Source: DATCDE01 sp038252405 (GTDB lineage Bacteria; Actinomycetota; Actinomycetes; Prado026). From it: 64,000 nt of DNA. Shown one piece after another: positions 34,718 through 41,995 of this stretch (its first letter is position 1; each line of letters opens with the position of its first letter). The translations under genes and the position numbers were made by a program. The notes under the pieces were generated by a model. The model worked only from the letters and a program-made list of their open reading frames with translations, was not told where the DNA came from and made no database searches. The DNA lies in contig JBBSAJ010000010.1 in NCBI GenBank assembly GCA_038252405.1, forward strand, positions 1 through 64,000. Reading direction: 5' to 3'.

Positions 34718-34765
34718 AGTTGTCAGGGTGACGACGAGCCATACGTCGTCGTCACCCTGACAACT
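34718..34765. terminator. Long hairpin, copy 2 of the repeated intergenic element
   Basis: Arms 34718-34736 and 34747-34765 pair perfectly over 19 bases; the loop is AGCCATACGT. The 11 bases TTGTCAGGGTG of the left arm and the CATACGTCGTC/TATACGTCGTC loop-arm border match copy 1 at 12441-12486. It lies between convergent genes (amidase and PH protein) and overlaps the last codons of the latter. Probable two-way terminator. Confidence 0.8.
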
Positions 34766-35225
34766 TTGGGGAGCCGGGCTCCCGGCCGGCGCGCTCGGCC
34801 ACGCAGCTGGCCAGCTCGGTGGCCATCCGTCGGCCCCGCGCCCCGTCCGCGGTCTGCATGGCCATCACGGCCAGCACGGTCCCGTCGGACAGGTTCAGCC
34901 GCACCCAGGGGTCGCCGCTGCCGAGCCGGACGTCGACCACCTGGGCCCACTCCAGCCGGCGCCGCCGGAACGCGTTGACCACGAGGAGCCCGGCGTCGTC
35001 CGCGGCCACCCGCACCCGCGCGAACCGCCCGACGAACCAGCCGGCGAACAGCCCCAGCGCGGCCAGCAAGGCCCGGTCCAGCCAGTAGCTGCGGTCCGAC
35101 CAGGGGATCGGCAGCAGCGCCGCCAGACCGACCAGGGTCACGATCGCGAACACGGCCACCCCGACCGCCGTCCAGCGGGCGAACCCGGGCCGCCAGACCG
35201 TGGGCAGCGGCGGGCCGGCGGCCAT
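34752..35225 (-). CDS. PH-domain membrane protein
   Basis: A 157-residue protein with two membrane helices (about 15-40 and 50-70) followed by a bacterial PH-like domain from about 70: VRVAADDAGLLVVNAFRRRRLEWAQVVDVRLGSGDPWVRLNLSDGT is the usual pattern of this family. Function unknown. ATG at 35225, 8 bases after the hisG stop, so it ends the rib-his transcript; mycobacteria also keep such a gene behind ribH. The last four codons and the stop lie inside the hairpin element at 34718-34765. Confidence 0.85.
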   Translation of the reverse strand: MAAGPPLPTVWRPGFARWTAVGVAVFAIVTLVGLAALLPIPWSDRSYWLDRALLAALGLFAGWFVGRFARVRVAADDAGLLVVNAFRRRRLEWAQVVDVRLGSGDPWVRLNLSDGTVLAVMAMQTADGARGRRMATELASCVAERAGREPGSPKLSG

Positions 35226-35233
35226 CGGACCGG

Positions 35234-36079
35234 CTAGAGCCGGCAGGCGTGGATGTCGGTGACCAGGATCCCGCGGGCGCCGAGCTCCCACAGCTCGTCC
35301 ATCAGCTTGTTGGTGTCCCGGCGCGGCACCATCGCCCGCACGGCCACCCAGCCGGACTCCCGCAGCGGCGAGATCGTCGGCGACTCGATCCCCGGCGTCA
35401 GGGCGCAGGCGGAGTCGACCAACTCGGCCCGGATGTCGTAGTCCATGAGCACGTAGGTGCGAGCCACGATCACGCCCTGCAAGCGGCGCACCAGCTGCTC
35501 CACCGCCGGGGTCGGCTCCGCGCCGGACCGACGGACGAGCAGCGCCTCGGAGTGCAGGATCGGCTCGCCGAAGACCGCCAGCCCGGCGTGCCGCAGCGTG
35601 GTCCCGGTCTCGACCACGTCGGCGATGACGTCAGCCACGCCCAAGGAGACCGAGGTCTCGACCGCGCCGTCCAGCCGGATCACCTCAGCCGCGACCCCGT
35701 GGTCGGCCAGGTGCTTGGCCACCAGGCCCGGGTAGGCCGTGGCCACCCGCAGCCCGGCGAGCTCCGCCACCCCGGTGGCGGTGCCGGTCGGTGCGGCGTA
35801 CCGGAAGGTCGAGCCGGCGAAGCCCAGCGGCAACAGCTCGTCCGCCGCGGCGCCGCTGTCCAGCAGCAGGTCACGTCCGGTGACGCCGACGTCCAACCGC
35901 CCGGACCCGACGTAGACCGCGATGTCCCGCGGCCGCAGGAAGAAGAACTCGACCCCGTTGTCCGGGTCCTGCAGCACCAGCTCTCGGGCGTCCGATCGCT
36001 GCCGGTAGCCCGCCTCCCGCAGCATCTGCGAGGCCGGCTCGGCCAGCGACCCCTTGTTCGGCACGGCGATGCGCAGCAC
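35234..36079 (-). CDS. hisG: ATP phosphoribosyltransferase (long form)
   Basis: First enzyme of histidine synthesis: joins ATP and PRPP. The 281-residue length is that of the long, hexameric HisG with its own C-terminal regulatory domain (about 215-281), so no HisZ is needed and histidine can inhibit it directly. Visible segments: RIAVPNKGSLAEPA, DIAVYVGSGRLDVGVTGRDLL, and DVIADVVETGTTLR, the PRPP-binding loop. GTG at 36079, 2 bases after the hisE stop. Confidence 0.96.
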   Translation of the reverse strand: MLRIAVPNKGSLAEPASQMLREAGYRQRSDARELVLQDPDNGVEFFFLRPRDIAVYVGSGRLDVGVTGRDLLLDSGAAADELLPLGFAGSTFRYAAPTGTATGVAELAGLRVATAYPGLVAKHLADHGVAAEVIRLDGAVETSVSLGVADVIADVVETGTTLRHAGLAVFGEPILHSEALLVRRSGAEPTPAVEQLVRRLQGVIVARTYVLMDYDIRAELVDSACALTPGIESPTISPLRESGWVAVRAMVPRRDTNKLMDELWELGARGILVTDIHACRL

Positions 36080-36081
36080 GG

Positions 36082-36345
36082 CTAGAGCCTCGCGTAGACG
36101 TCGTCGAGGGTGAGCCCGCAGGCGATCATGAGCACCTGAGCGTGGTAGAGCAGCTGGGCGATCTCCTCGGCCGCGCGCTCGGGGGACTCGTGCTCGGCGG
36201 CCATCCACGCCTCGGCGGCCTCCTCGACCACCTTCTTGCCGATGGCGTGCACGCCGGCGTCCAGCGCGGCGACGGTCCCGGAGTTCTGCGGCCGGTACGC
36301 GACGCGCTCCTGGAGCTCGCCGTAGAGCTGCTCGAAGGTCTTCAC
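36082..36345 (-). CDS. hisE: Phosphoribosyl-ATP pyrophosphatase
   Basis: Second step of histidine synthesis, hydrolysing PR-ATP to PR-AMP. The 87-residue MazG-like helical protein holds KKVVEEAAEAWMAAEHES and EEIAQLLYHAQVLM, whose acidic residues bind Mg2+. GTG start at 36345 overlaps the ribH stop by 4 bases. HisE and HisI are separate here, as in other actinomycetes; hisI is outside the window. Confidence 0.96.
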   Translation of the reverse strand: MKTFEQLYGELQERVAYRPQNSGTVAALDAGVHAIGKKVVEEAAEAWMAAEHESPERAAEEIAQLLYHAQVLMIACGLTLDDVYARL

Positions 36346-36818
36346 GGGGACAGCCTACGGAGCACCTGGGCGGTGGCCAGGGCCGCCTCGACCGCCTCGG
36401 CACCCTTGTCCTCCGACGAGCCGGGCAGCCCGGCCCGGTCCAGCGCCTGCTGCTCGTCGTCGCAGGTGAGCAGGCCGAACCCCACGGGGACGCCGGTGTC
36501 GAGCGCCACCCGGGCCAACCCGTCCGTGGCGGCCGCGCAGACGTACTCGAAGTGTGGGGTGCCGCCCCGGATCACCACGCCCAGGGCGACGACCGCGTCG
36601 AACCCGGCCAGCGCCGCCGCACGGGCCACCACCGGCAGCTCGAACGAGCCGGGGACCCGCAGCAGCTCGGCCTGCCGGACCTCGGCCGCGTCCAGCGCCC
36701 GCTGCGCCCCGGCGACCAGCCCGGCCATCACCTGCTGGTGCCAGGACGCCGCCACGACGGCCACCCGCAGCCCCGCGGCGTCCAGCGGCGGCAGCGCCGG
36801 AGCACCCTTCCCGCTCAC
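36342..36818 (-). CDS. ribH: 6,7-dimethyl-8-ribityllumazine synthase
   Basis: Penultimate step of riboflavin synthesis. The 158-residue product has the full set of segments: VAVVAASWHQQVMAGLVAGA, VPGSFELPVVA, ALGVVIRGGTPHFEYVC with the catalytic His nearby, and FGLLTCDDEQQALDRAG. GTG start at 36818, overlapping the ribBA stop by 4 bases. Probably forms pentamers or a 60-mer. Confidence 0.97.
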   Translation of the reverse strand: MSGKGAPALPPLDAAGLRVAVVAASWHQQVMAGLVAGAQRALDAAEVRQAELLRVPGSFELPVVARAAALAGFDAVVALGVVIRGGTPHFEYVCAAATDGLARVALDTGVPVGFGLLTCDDEQQALDRAGLPGSSEDKGAEAVEAALATAQVLRRLSP

Positions 36819-38062
36819 TGGGCGTCCCCCTCCACGAGCAGGTGCAGCGGCAGGTCGTGACCCATCCGGTCCCGCTTGGTCTCCAGGTAGCGCAGGTTGT
36901 GCGCCGTGGCGTTCACCGGCAGCGCCACCCGGCCGAGCACGGTGAGCCCGTAGCCCTCGAGGCCGGCCCGCTTGTCCGGGTTGTTGGTGAGCAGCCGCAT
37001 CGAGCGCACCCCCAGGTCGGCCAGGATCTGCGCGCCGGTGCCGTAGTCGCGGGCATCCGCGGGCAGGCCCAGCTCGAGGTTCGCATCGACCGTGTCGGCT
37101 CCGGCGTCCTGCAGCTGGTAGGCCTGCAGCTTGTGCACCAGGCCGATCCCGCGGCCTTCGTGCCCGCGCACGTACAGGACCACCCCACGGCCCTCCTCGG
37201 CCACCGCCTCGAGGCTGGCCTCCAGCTGCGGCCCGCAGTCGCAGCGCAGCGAGCCCATGACGTCGCCGGTGAGGCACTCCGAGTGCACCCGGACCAGCAC
37301 GTCCTCCCCGTCACCGAGGTCACCTCGGACCAGGGCCACGTGCTCGACGCCGTCCAGCGTGCTCAGGTAGCCGACCGCGTGGAAGTCCCCGTGCCGGGTG
37401 GGCAGCGTCGTCTCGGCGGCCCGCAGCACGGTCCGCTCGGTGCGCCGCCGGTAGGTGATCAGGTCCGCGATGGAGATCATCGCGAGCTCGTGCTCGTCGG
37501 CGAACTCGCGCAGCTGCGGCGCCCGCATCATCGAGCCGTCGTCGTGCACGATCTCGCAGATCACCCCGGCCGGGGTGAGCCCGGCCAGCCGGGCCAGGTC
37601 GACCGCCGCCTCGGTGTGCCCGGGGCGGCGCAGCACCCCGCCGTCCAGCGCGCGCAGCGGGAAGACGTGGCCCGGCCGGGTGAGCTCGTACGGCTCGGTG
37701 GCCGAGTCGACCAGCACCCGGATGGTGCGGGCCCGGTCCTGAGCGGAGATGCCCGTGGTGGTGCCGTCCCGCGCGTCGACGCTCACCGAGTACGCGGTCT
37801 GCTTGCGGTCCTCGTTCACCGCCGTCATGGGCGGCAGCTTCAGCCGGTCCAGCTCGCGGCCCTCCAGCGGCACGCAGATCACGCCGGATGTGTGCCGGAT
37901 CATGAAGCCGACCAGCTCGGGGGTCGCGCGGGACGCCGCGAAGACCAGGTCACCCTCGTTCTCGCGGTCCTCGTCGTCGACGACCACGACGGCCCGACCG
38001 GCCTGGATCTCGGCGATCGCCCGCTCGACCCGGTCCAGCCGGACCCCCTCCGCCGCGCTCAT
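36815..38062 (-). CDS. ribBA: Bifunctional DHBP synthase / GTP cyclohydrolase II
   Basis: A 415-residue fusion supplying both precursors of riboflavin. Residues about 1-205 are the RibB part (VVVVDDEDRENEGDLVFAA, with the acidic metal loop; MIRHTSGVICVPL; HTEAAVDLARLAG). From about 210 follows RibA: VRVHSECLTGDVMGSLRCDCGPQL carries the three zinc Cys, and GHEGRGIGLVHKLQAYQLQD follows. ATG at 38062 overlaps the ribE stop by 4 bases. Confidence 0.97.
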   Translation of the reverse strand: MSAAEGVRLDRVERAIAEIQAGRAVVVVDDEDRENEGDLVFAASRATPELVGFMIRHTSGVICVPLEGRELDRLKLPPMTAVNEDRKQTAYSVSVDARDGTTTGISAQDRARTIRVLVDSATEPYELTRPGHVFPLRALDGGVLRRPGHTEAAVDLARLAGLTPAGVICEIVHDDGSMMRAPQLREFADEHELAMISIADLITYRRRTERTVLRAAETTLPTRHGDFHAVGYLSTLDGVEHVALVRGDLGDGEDVLVRVHSECLTGDVMGSLRCDCGPQLEASLEAVAEEGRGVVLYVRGHEGRGIGLVHKLQAYQLQDAGADTVDANLELGLPADARDYGTGAQILADLGVRSMRLLTNNPDKRAGLEGYGLTVLGRVALPVNATAHNLRYLETKRDRMGHDLPLHLLVEGDAQ

Positions 38063-38679
38063 GCGTGCTCCTCCTCGCGGCGATCGCTGGCTGTGGTGCC
38101 GAGCAGCTTCTCCACGTACTTCGCCACCACGTCCACCTCGAGGTTCACCGGGTCGCCCGGCTGCTTGCCACCGAGCGTGGTGAGGTCCAGCGTCGTGGGG
38201 ATCAGGCTCACCGTGAACCACTCCGGTCCGACCTCGACGACGGTCAGGGACACCCCGTCGACGGCGATCGAGCCCTTCGCCACGACGTACCGGGACAGCT
38301 CGGGCGGCAGCGCGATCCGCAGGATCTCCCAGTGGCGGCCGGGGACCCGCTCGAGCAGCTCGCCGGTGCCGTCGACGTGGCCCTGCACCAGGTGGCCGCC
38401 GAGCCGGGCGGCCAGCGTCACCGGCCGCTCCAGGTTGACCGAGCTGCCCTCCTCCAGCGCGCCGAGGCTGCTCCGGGCCAGCGTCTCGCGCATCACGTCG
38501 GCGGTGAACACCCCGCTCGCGGTGTCCACCACGGTGAGGCACACCCCGTTGACCGCGATCGAGTCGCCGGGACCTGCGTCCGAGGTGACGAGCGGGCCGC
38601 GGACGGTGAGCCGGGCCGCATCACCGAGGTCGACGATCTCGACGACCTCCCCGAGCTCCTCGACGATGCCGGTGAACAT
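38059..38679 (-). CDS. ribE: Riboflavin synthase, alpha chain
   Basis: Makes riboflavin from two lumazine molecules. The 206-residue protein is an internal duplication: first barrel begins MFTGIVEELG with NGVCLTVV, second has HLVQGHVDGTG and DGVSLTVVEV. Conserved Ser, Cys and His of the first barrel are present. The ATG at 38679 lies 2 bases after the ribD stop. Named ribC in some systems. Confidence 0.97.
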   Translation of the reverse strand: MFTGIVEELGEVVEIVDLGDAARLTVRGPLVTSDAGPGDSIAVNGVCLTVVDTASGVFTADVMRETLARSSLGALEEGSSVNLERPVTLAARLGGHLVQGHVDGTGELLERVPGRHWEILRIALPPELSRYVVAKGSIAVDGVSLTVVEVGPEWFTVSLIPTTLDLTTLGGKQPGDPVNLEVDVVAKYVEKLLGTTASDRREEEHA

Positions 38680-38681
38680 GG

Positions 38682-39734
38682 CTAGTGGCCTCCTGGGTCG
38701 ACGGACGGAACGGAGCTGGGGCGGACCGGACGCGCGGTGACCCGCAGGTCCGGGCCGAGGGCGGTGACGTCCTCCACCTGCAGCCGCAGCGCCTGCGCGA
38801 TCGTGGCGACGCCGGCGTCGCCGAGGGCGGCCGGTCCGGCGCCCAGCAGCACCGGCGCCAGGTACGCCACCACCCGGTCCACGAGCCCGGCCCGCAGGAA
38901 GGCGCCGGCCAGCGTGGGGCCGCCCTCGAGCAGGGCGTGCTGGACGTCGCGGTCGTGCAGGTCGGCCAGGACGGCGGCCAGGTCATGGGTCGGGTAGACG
39001 ACGGTCGGCGCGGAGCCGTCCTGCAGCCGGGCGCCCTCCAGCAGCGGCCGCCGGCCCACCACCACGCGCAGCGGCTGGTGCCCGGCCGGGTGGCCGGCGG
39101 CGTCGCGGACGGTCAGCTGCGGGTCGTCGGCCAGCGCGGTGCCGGTGCCGACGAGGACGGCGTCGACCCGGGCCCGAAGCGCGTGCACGTCGGCCCTGGC
39201 CGGCTCGGAGGTGATCCACCGGCTGCTGCCGTCGGCCGCGGCGCTGCGGCCGTCCAGGCTGGCCGCGAGCTTCCAGGTGACGAACGGGCGGCCGTGGGCC
39301 AGCGCGAAGGTCCAGGTCTCGTTGAGCGCGGCGGCCCGCGCCGACAGCAGCCCGCCCTCGACGTCGACCCCGGCCGCGCGCAGGGCGGCGGCCCCGCCGG
39401 ACGCGACCGGGTGGGTGTCGGCCTGGGCGAAGACCACCCGACGGACCCCGGCGGCCAGCAGCGCCTGCGCACACGGGCCGGTGCGGCCGGTGTGGTTGCA
39501 CGGCTCGAGGGTGACCACCGCGGTGCTGCCGGCGGCCGCCGACCCGGCCCGCGCTAGCGCGTCGACCTCGGCGTGCGGGGTGCCGGCACCACGGTGGTAG
39601 CCGGTGGCCAGCACCGTGCCGTCCGGGCCCAGCAGCACGCAGCCGACCCGGGGGTTGGGCCCGGTCGGGACACCCGCGGTGTCGGCCAGCTCGAGGGCGC
39701 GCAGCATCGCGGCGCGCTCGTGCTCGGTGGCCAC
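38682..39734 (-). CDS. ribD: Bifunctional riboflavin deaminase/reductase
   Basis: Second and third steps of riboflavin synthesis. The deaminase (about 1-145) has the zinc site HAEVDALARAG and VTLEPCNHTGRTGPCAQALL; the reductase (about 150-350) has TWKLAASLDGRSAA and LLEGGPTLAGAFL. The GTG at 39734 is chosen because GGAAGGGGA precedes it by about 6 bases; the first internal ATG is 9 codons later. First gene behind the FMN riboswitch, 109 bases downstream of it. Confidence 0.96.
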   Translation of the reverse strand: MATEHERAAMLRALELADTAGVPTGPNPRVGCVLLGPDGTVLATGYHRGAGTPHAEVDALARAGSAAAGSTAVVTLEPCNHTGRTGPCAQALLAAGVRRVVFAQADTHPVASGGAAALRAAGVDVEGGLLSARAAALNETWTFALAHGRPFVTWKLAASLDGRSAAADGSSRWITSEPARADVHALRARVDAVLVGTGTALADDPQLTVRDAAGHPAGHQPLRVVVGRRPLLEGARLQDGSAPTVVYPTHDLAAVLADLHDRDVQHALLEGGPTLAGAFLRAGLVDRVVAYLAPVLLGAGPAALGDAGVATIAQALRLQVEDVTALGPDLRVTARPVRPSSVPSVDPGGH

Positions 39735-39842
39735 CTGGTCCCCTTCCCGCTCGGGCGGACTCCGGGGGACACGGGACGCGGCCGGGGCGGTGCGTCGCCG
39801 ACGGACGGCGGCGCGGGACGACCCGGTACGGTTCCCGCCGCG

Positions 39843-39964
39843 TGCACCTCCCATCCGGACTCTCACCGTCGGTCCCGGAGTTCCACCGGGTCAACCGGCC
39901 GATGGCTTCGGCCGGGTCGCGGACTGTCACCGCCGGTTCGGACTTTCACCGACCCCGGAGCACG
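39843..39964 (-). promoter_or_regulatory. FMN riboswitch (RFN element)
   Basis: On the minus strand the full set of RFN landmarks appears in order: GGTCGGTGAAAGTCCGAACC, CGGCGGTGACAGTCCGCGAC, a variable GC stem with CCGAAGCC loop, GACCCGGTGGAACTCCGGGA, and ACCGACGGTGAGAGTCCGGA ending in TGGGAGG. It starts 22 bases after the rpe stop and ends about 109 bases before ribD, so FMN controls ribD-ribE-ribBA-ribH and, if read through, hisE-hisG. Whether it acts on transcription or translation is not clear; no strong T-run follows. Confidence 0.95.
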
Positions 39965-39986
39965 CTGCTGTTACGCGCCGGCCACT

Positions 39987-40661
39987 CTACCCGCGCTGGA
40001 CGGCGGCGGCCTCGGCCGTGGCCCGCAGCGCGGCCACGACGGCGGCCGGGTCGTCGGAGGTGTAGACGGCCGAGCCGGCGACGAGCACGTCCGCGCCGGC
40101 CTCGGCGCAGCGGGCCGCCGTCTCCAGCGACACGCCGCCGTCCACCTGCAGCCACACCGAACCGCCGTGGCGGCCGATCATCTCGCGGGCCCGGCGCACC
40201 TTGGGCAGCACGACGTCGAGGAACCGCTGGCCGCCGAAGCCCGGCTCGACGGTCATGAGCAGCAGCATGTCCAGCTCGGGCAGCAGGTCCTCGTAGGGCT
40301 CGACCGGCGTGGCCGGCTTGAGCGCCATGCCGGCCCGGGCGCCGGCGGACCGCAGCGCCCTGGCCAGCCGCACCGGTGCCCTGGCGGCCTCCACGTGGAA
40401 GGTCACCGAGCCGGCGCCGGCCTCGGCGTACGCCGGCGCCCACCGGTCCGGGTCGTCGATCATCAGATGGCAGTCGACCGGCAGCGTGGTGGCAGCCAGC
40501 AGGCTCTGCACGACCGGCAGTCCCAGGGTCAGGTTGGGCACGAAGTGGTTGTCCATCACGTCGACGTGCAGCCAGTCGGCGCTGCCCTCGACCCTGGCGA
40601 CCTCGTCGGCCAGCCGGGCGAAGTCGGCGTTGAGGATGCTCGGCGCGATCTGAATGCCCAC
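39987..40661 (-). CDS. rpe: Ribulose-phosphate 3-epimerase
   Basis: Interconverts ribulose 5-phosphate and xylulose 5-phosphate, and thereby supplies the ribulose 5-phosphate pool used by RibBA. The 224-residue TIM barrel has PSILNADFARLADEV, WLHVDVMDNHFVPNL with metal-binding His and Asp, CHLMIDDP and LMTVEPGFGGQ, and DGGVSLETA. GTG at 40661. It lies directly upstream of the FMN riboswitch in the same direction. Confidence 0.97.
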   Translation of the reverse strand: MGIQIAPSILNADFARLADEVARVEGSADWLHVDVMDNHFVPNLTLGLPVVQSLLAATTLPVDCHLMIDDPDRWAPAYAEAGAGSVTFHVEAARAPVRLARALRSAGARAGMALKPATPVEPYEDLLPELDMLLLMTVEPGFGGQRFLDVVLPKVRRAREMIGRHGGSVWLQVDGGVSLETAARCAEAGADVLVAGSAVYTSDDPAAVVAALRATAEAAAVQRG

Positions 40662-40804
40662 CGCGGCAGGGTATCGGGCGGCCCGCGGGGTCCCGGCCCC
40701 GAGTGCGGACACGCAGGGTGATCACCCGTTTGGAGCAGGGGGCTGGGACGCACTGCCACGTCACACCGTGGGGATCACATCGCTTCCGGGGGGAGGACAG
40801 CCTC

Positions 40805-41995
40805 GTGCTCCAGCGCGGCTACGGCTGGTTGGTCCAGGTGCGAGCACGCGATCGCGGGCTGCGCCGGCGCGGCCGGGTGCTCGTCACCATGGTCGCGGGG
40901 CTGATGCTGGCCGCTGCGCTGTACCTGCCGGTGGCCCTGATCCGCCCCGACCCGGTGGCGAGCGCCGAGGCGATCTCGATCGCGACGGTCGCAGCCGGCG
41001 GCATCGTGGCCCTGATCCGGCGCGGGCGGGTGGAGCTGGGCAGCTGGCTGGTGCTGCTCATGTTCGCCGTCGTCCTGGTCACCTCGGTGACCGCCACCGG
41101 CAAGGTCGACAACGCGCCGGTGTTCGTGGCTCTGCTCATCAGCATGGCCGGCGCCACCCTCGGCGTCCGGCACGTGGTGGGCGCACTGCTGGGCAGCCTG
41201 GCCATCCTGGCCCTGCTGTACGAGGTCAACCGCGGCGCGACGATCACCGAGGTCAGCGTCCACTCGTTGGTGCTCTACGCCGGGCTGATGTGCGTGTTCA
41301 CCGCGGTGGTGGCCGGCCTCACGGCGTACGCCGTTCGGGAGTCCTTCGCCGAGGCGGACGCCGAGCGGCTGCGGTCGGCCCAGCTCACGTCGGACCTGCG
41401 GGCCGTGAACGCCGATCTGGAGGAGCGGGTCGAGTGGCGCACGGCGGAGCTGCAGTCGGCGCTGGCCACCCAGACGGCGCTGGCCCGGCGGCTGGCCGAG
41501 CTGTCCCTGCGGGACCCGCTCACCGGCCTGCACAACCGGCGGCACCTGGACGCCGAGGTGGTGCGGATGTTCGAGGAGGCGGTGCGCTACGAACGGCCGA
41601 TCAGCGTGGTGCTGCTCGACCTCGACGACTTCAAGCTGGTCAACGACCACTTCGGCCACGAGGCGGGCGACGAGGTGCTGCGCCGGGTGGCCCGGATCCT
41701 GGTGGACGGCACCCGGGGCGCCGACCTGGTGGCCCGCTACGGCGGCGAGGAGCTGGCCATCGTGCTGCCGAACACCGAGGCGGAGGCGGCCGCCGAGCTG
41801 TGCGAGCGGATCCGCGAACGGGTGGCCGCCGAGCCGTGGCACGAGGTCCGCCCCGGAGCGCAGGTGACCGTGAGCATCGGAGTCGCCGACGACGCCGGCC
41901 ACGACACGGTCTGGCACGTGTTCCGGGAGGCCGACCGCCGGCTGTACGCGGCGAAGGCGGCCGGCAAGAACCGGGTGGCCGCGCGGTCAGCCTGA
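40805..41995 (+). CDS. Membrane-bound diguanylate cyclase (GGDEF)
   Basis: A 396-residue protein. Residues about 23-175 form roughly six membrane helices with short loops, a helical linker with coiled-coil character spans about 180-235 (LRAVNADLEERVEWRTAELQ), and the GGDEF domain follows. The active site is GGEEL (313-317), substrate-binding DLDDFKLVND is intact, and RGAD (304-307) is a proper RxxD inhibitory site, so it should make c-di-GMP and be feedback-inhibited. No EAL domain. GTG at 40805 is supported by GGGGGGAGG 8 bases before. It lies on the plus strand between rpe and rsmB and overlaps the rsmB end by 9 bases. Confidence 0.9.
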   Translation: MLQRGYGWLVQVRARDRGLRRRGRVLVTMVAGLMLAAALYLPVALIRPDPVASAEAISIATVAAGGIVALIRRGRVELGSWLVLLMFAVVLVTSVTATGKVDNAPVFVALLISMAGATLGVRHVVGALLGSLAILALLYEVNRGATITEVSVHSLVLYAGLMCVFTAVVAGLTAYAVRESFAEADAERLRSAQLTSDLRAVNADLEERVEWRTAELQSALATQTALARRLAELSLRDPLTGLHNRRHLDAEVVRMFEEAVRYERPISVVLLDLDDFKLVNDHFGHEAGDEVLRRVARILVDGTRGADLVARYGGEELAIVLPNTEAEAAAELCERIRERVAAEPWHEVRPGAQVTVSIGVADDAGHDTVWHVFREADRRLYAAKAAGKNRVAARSA

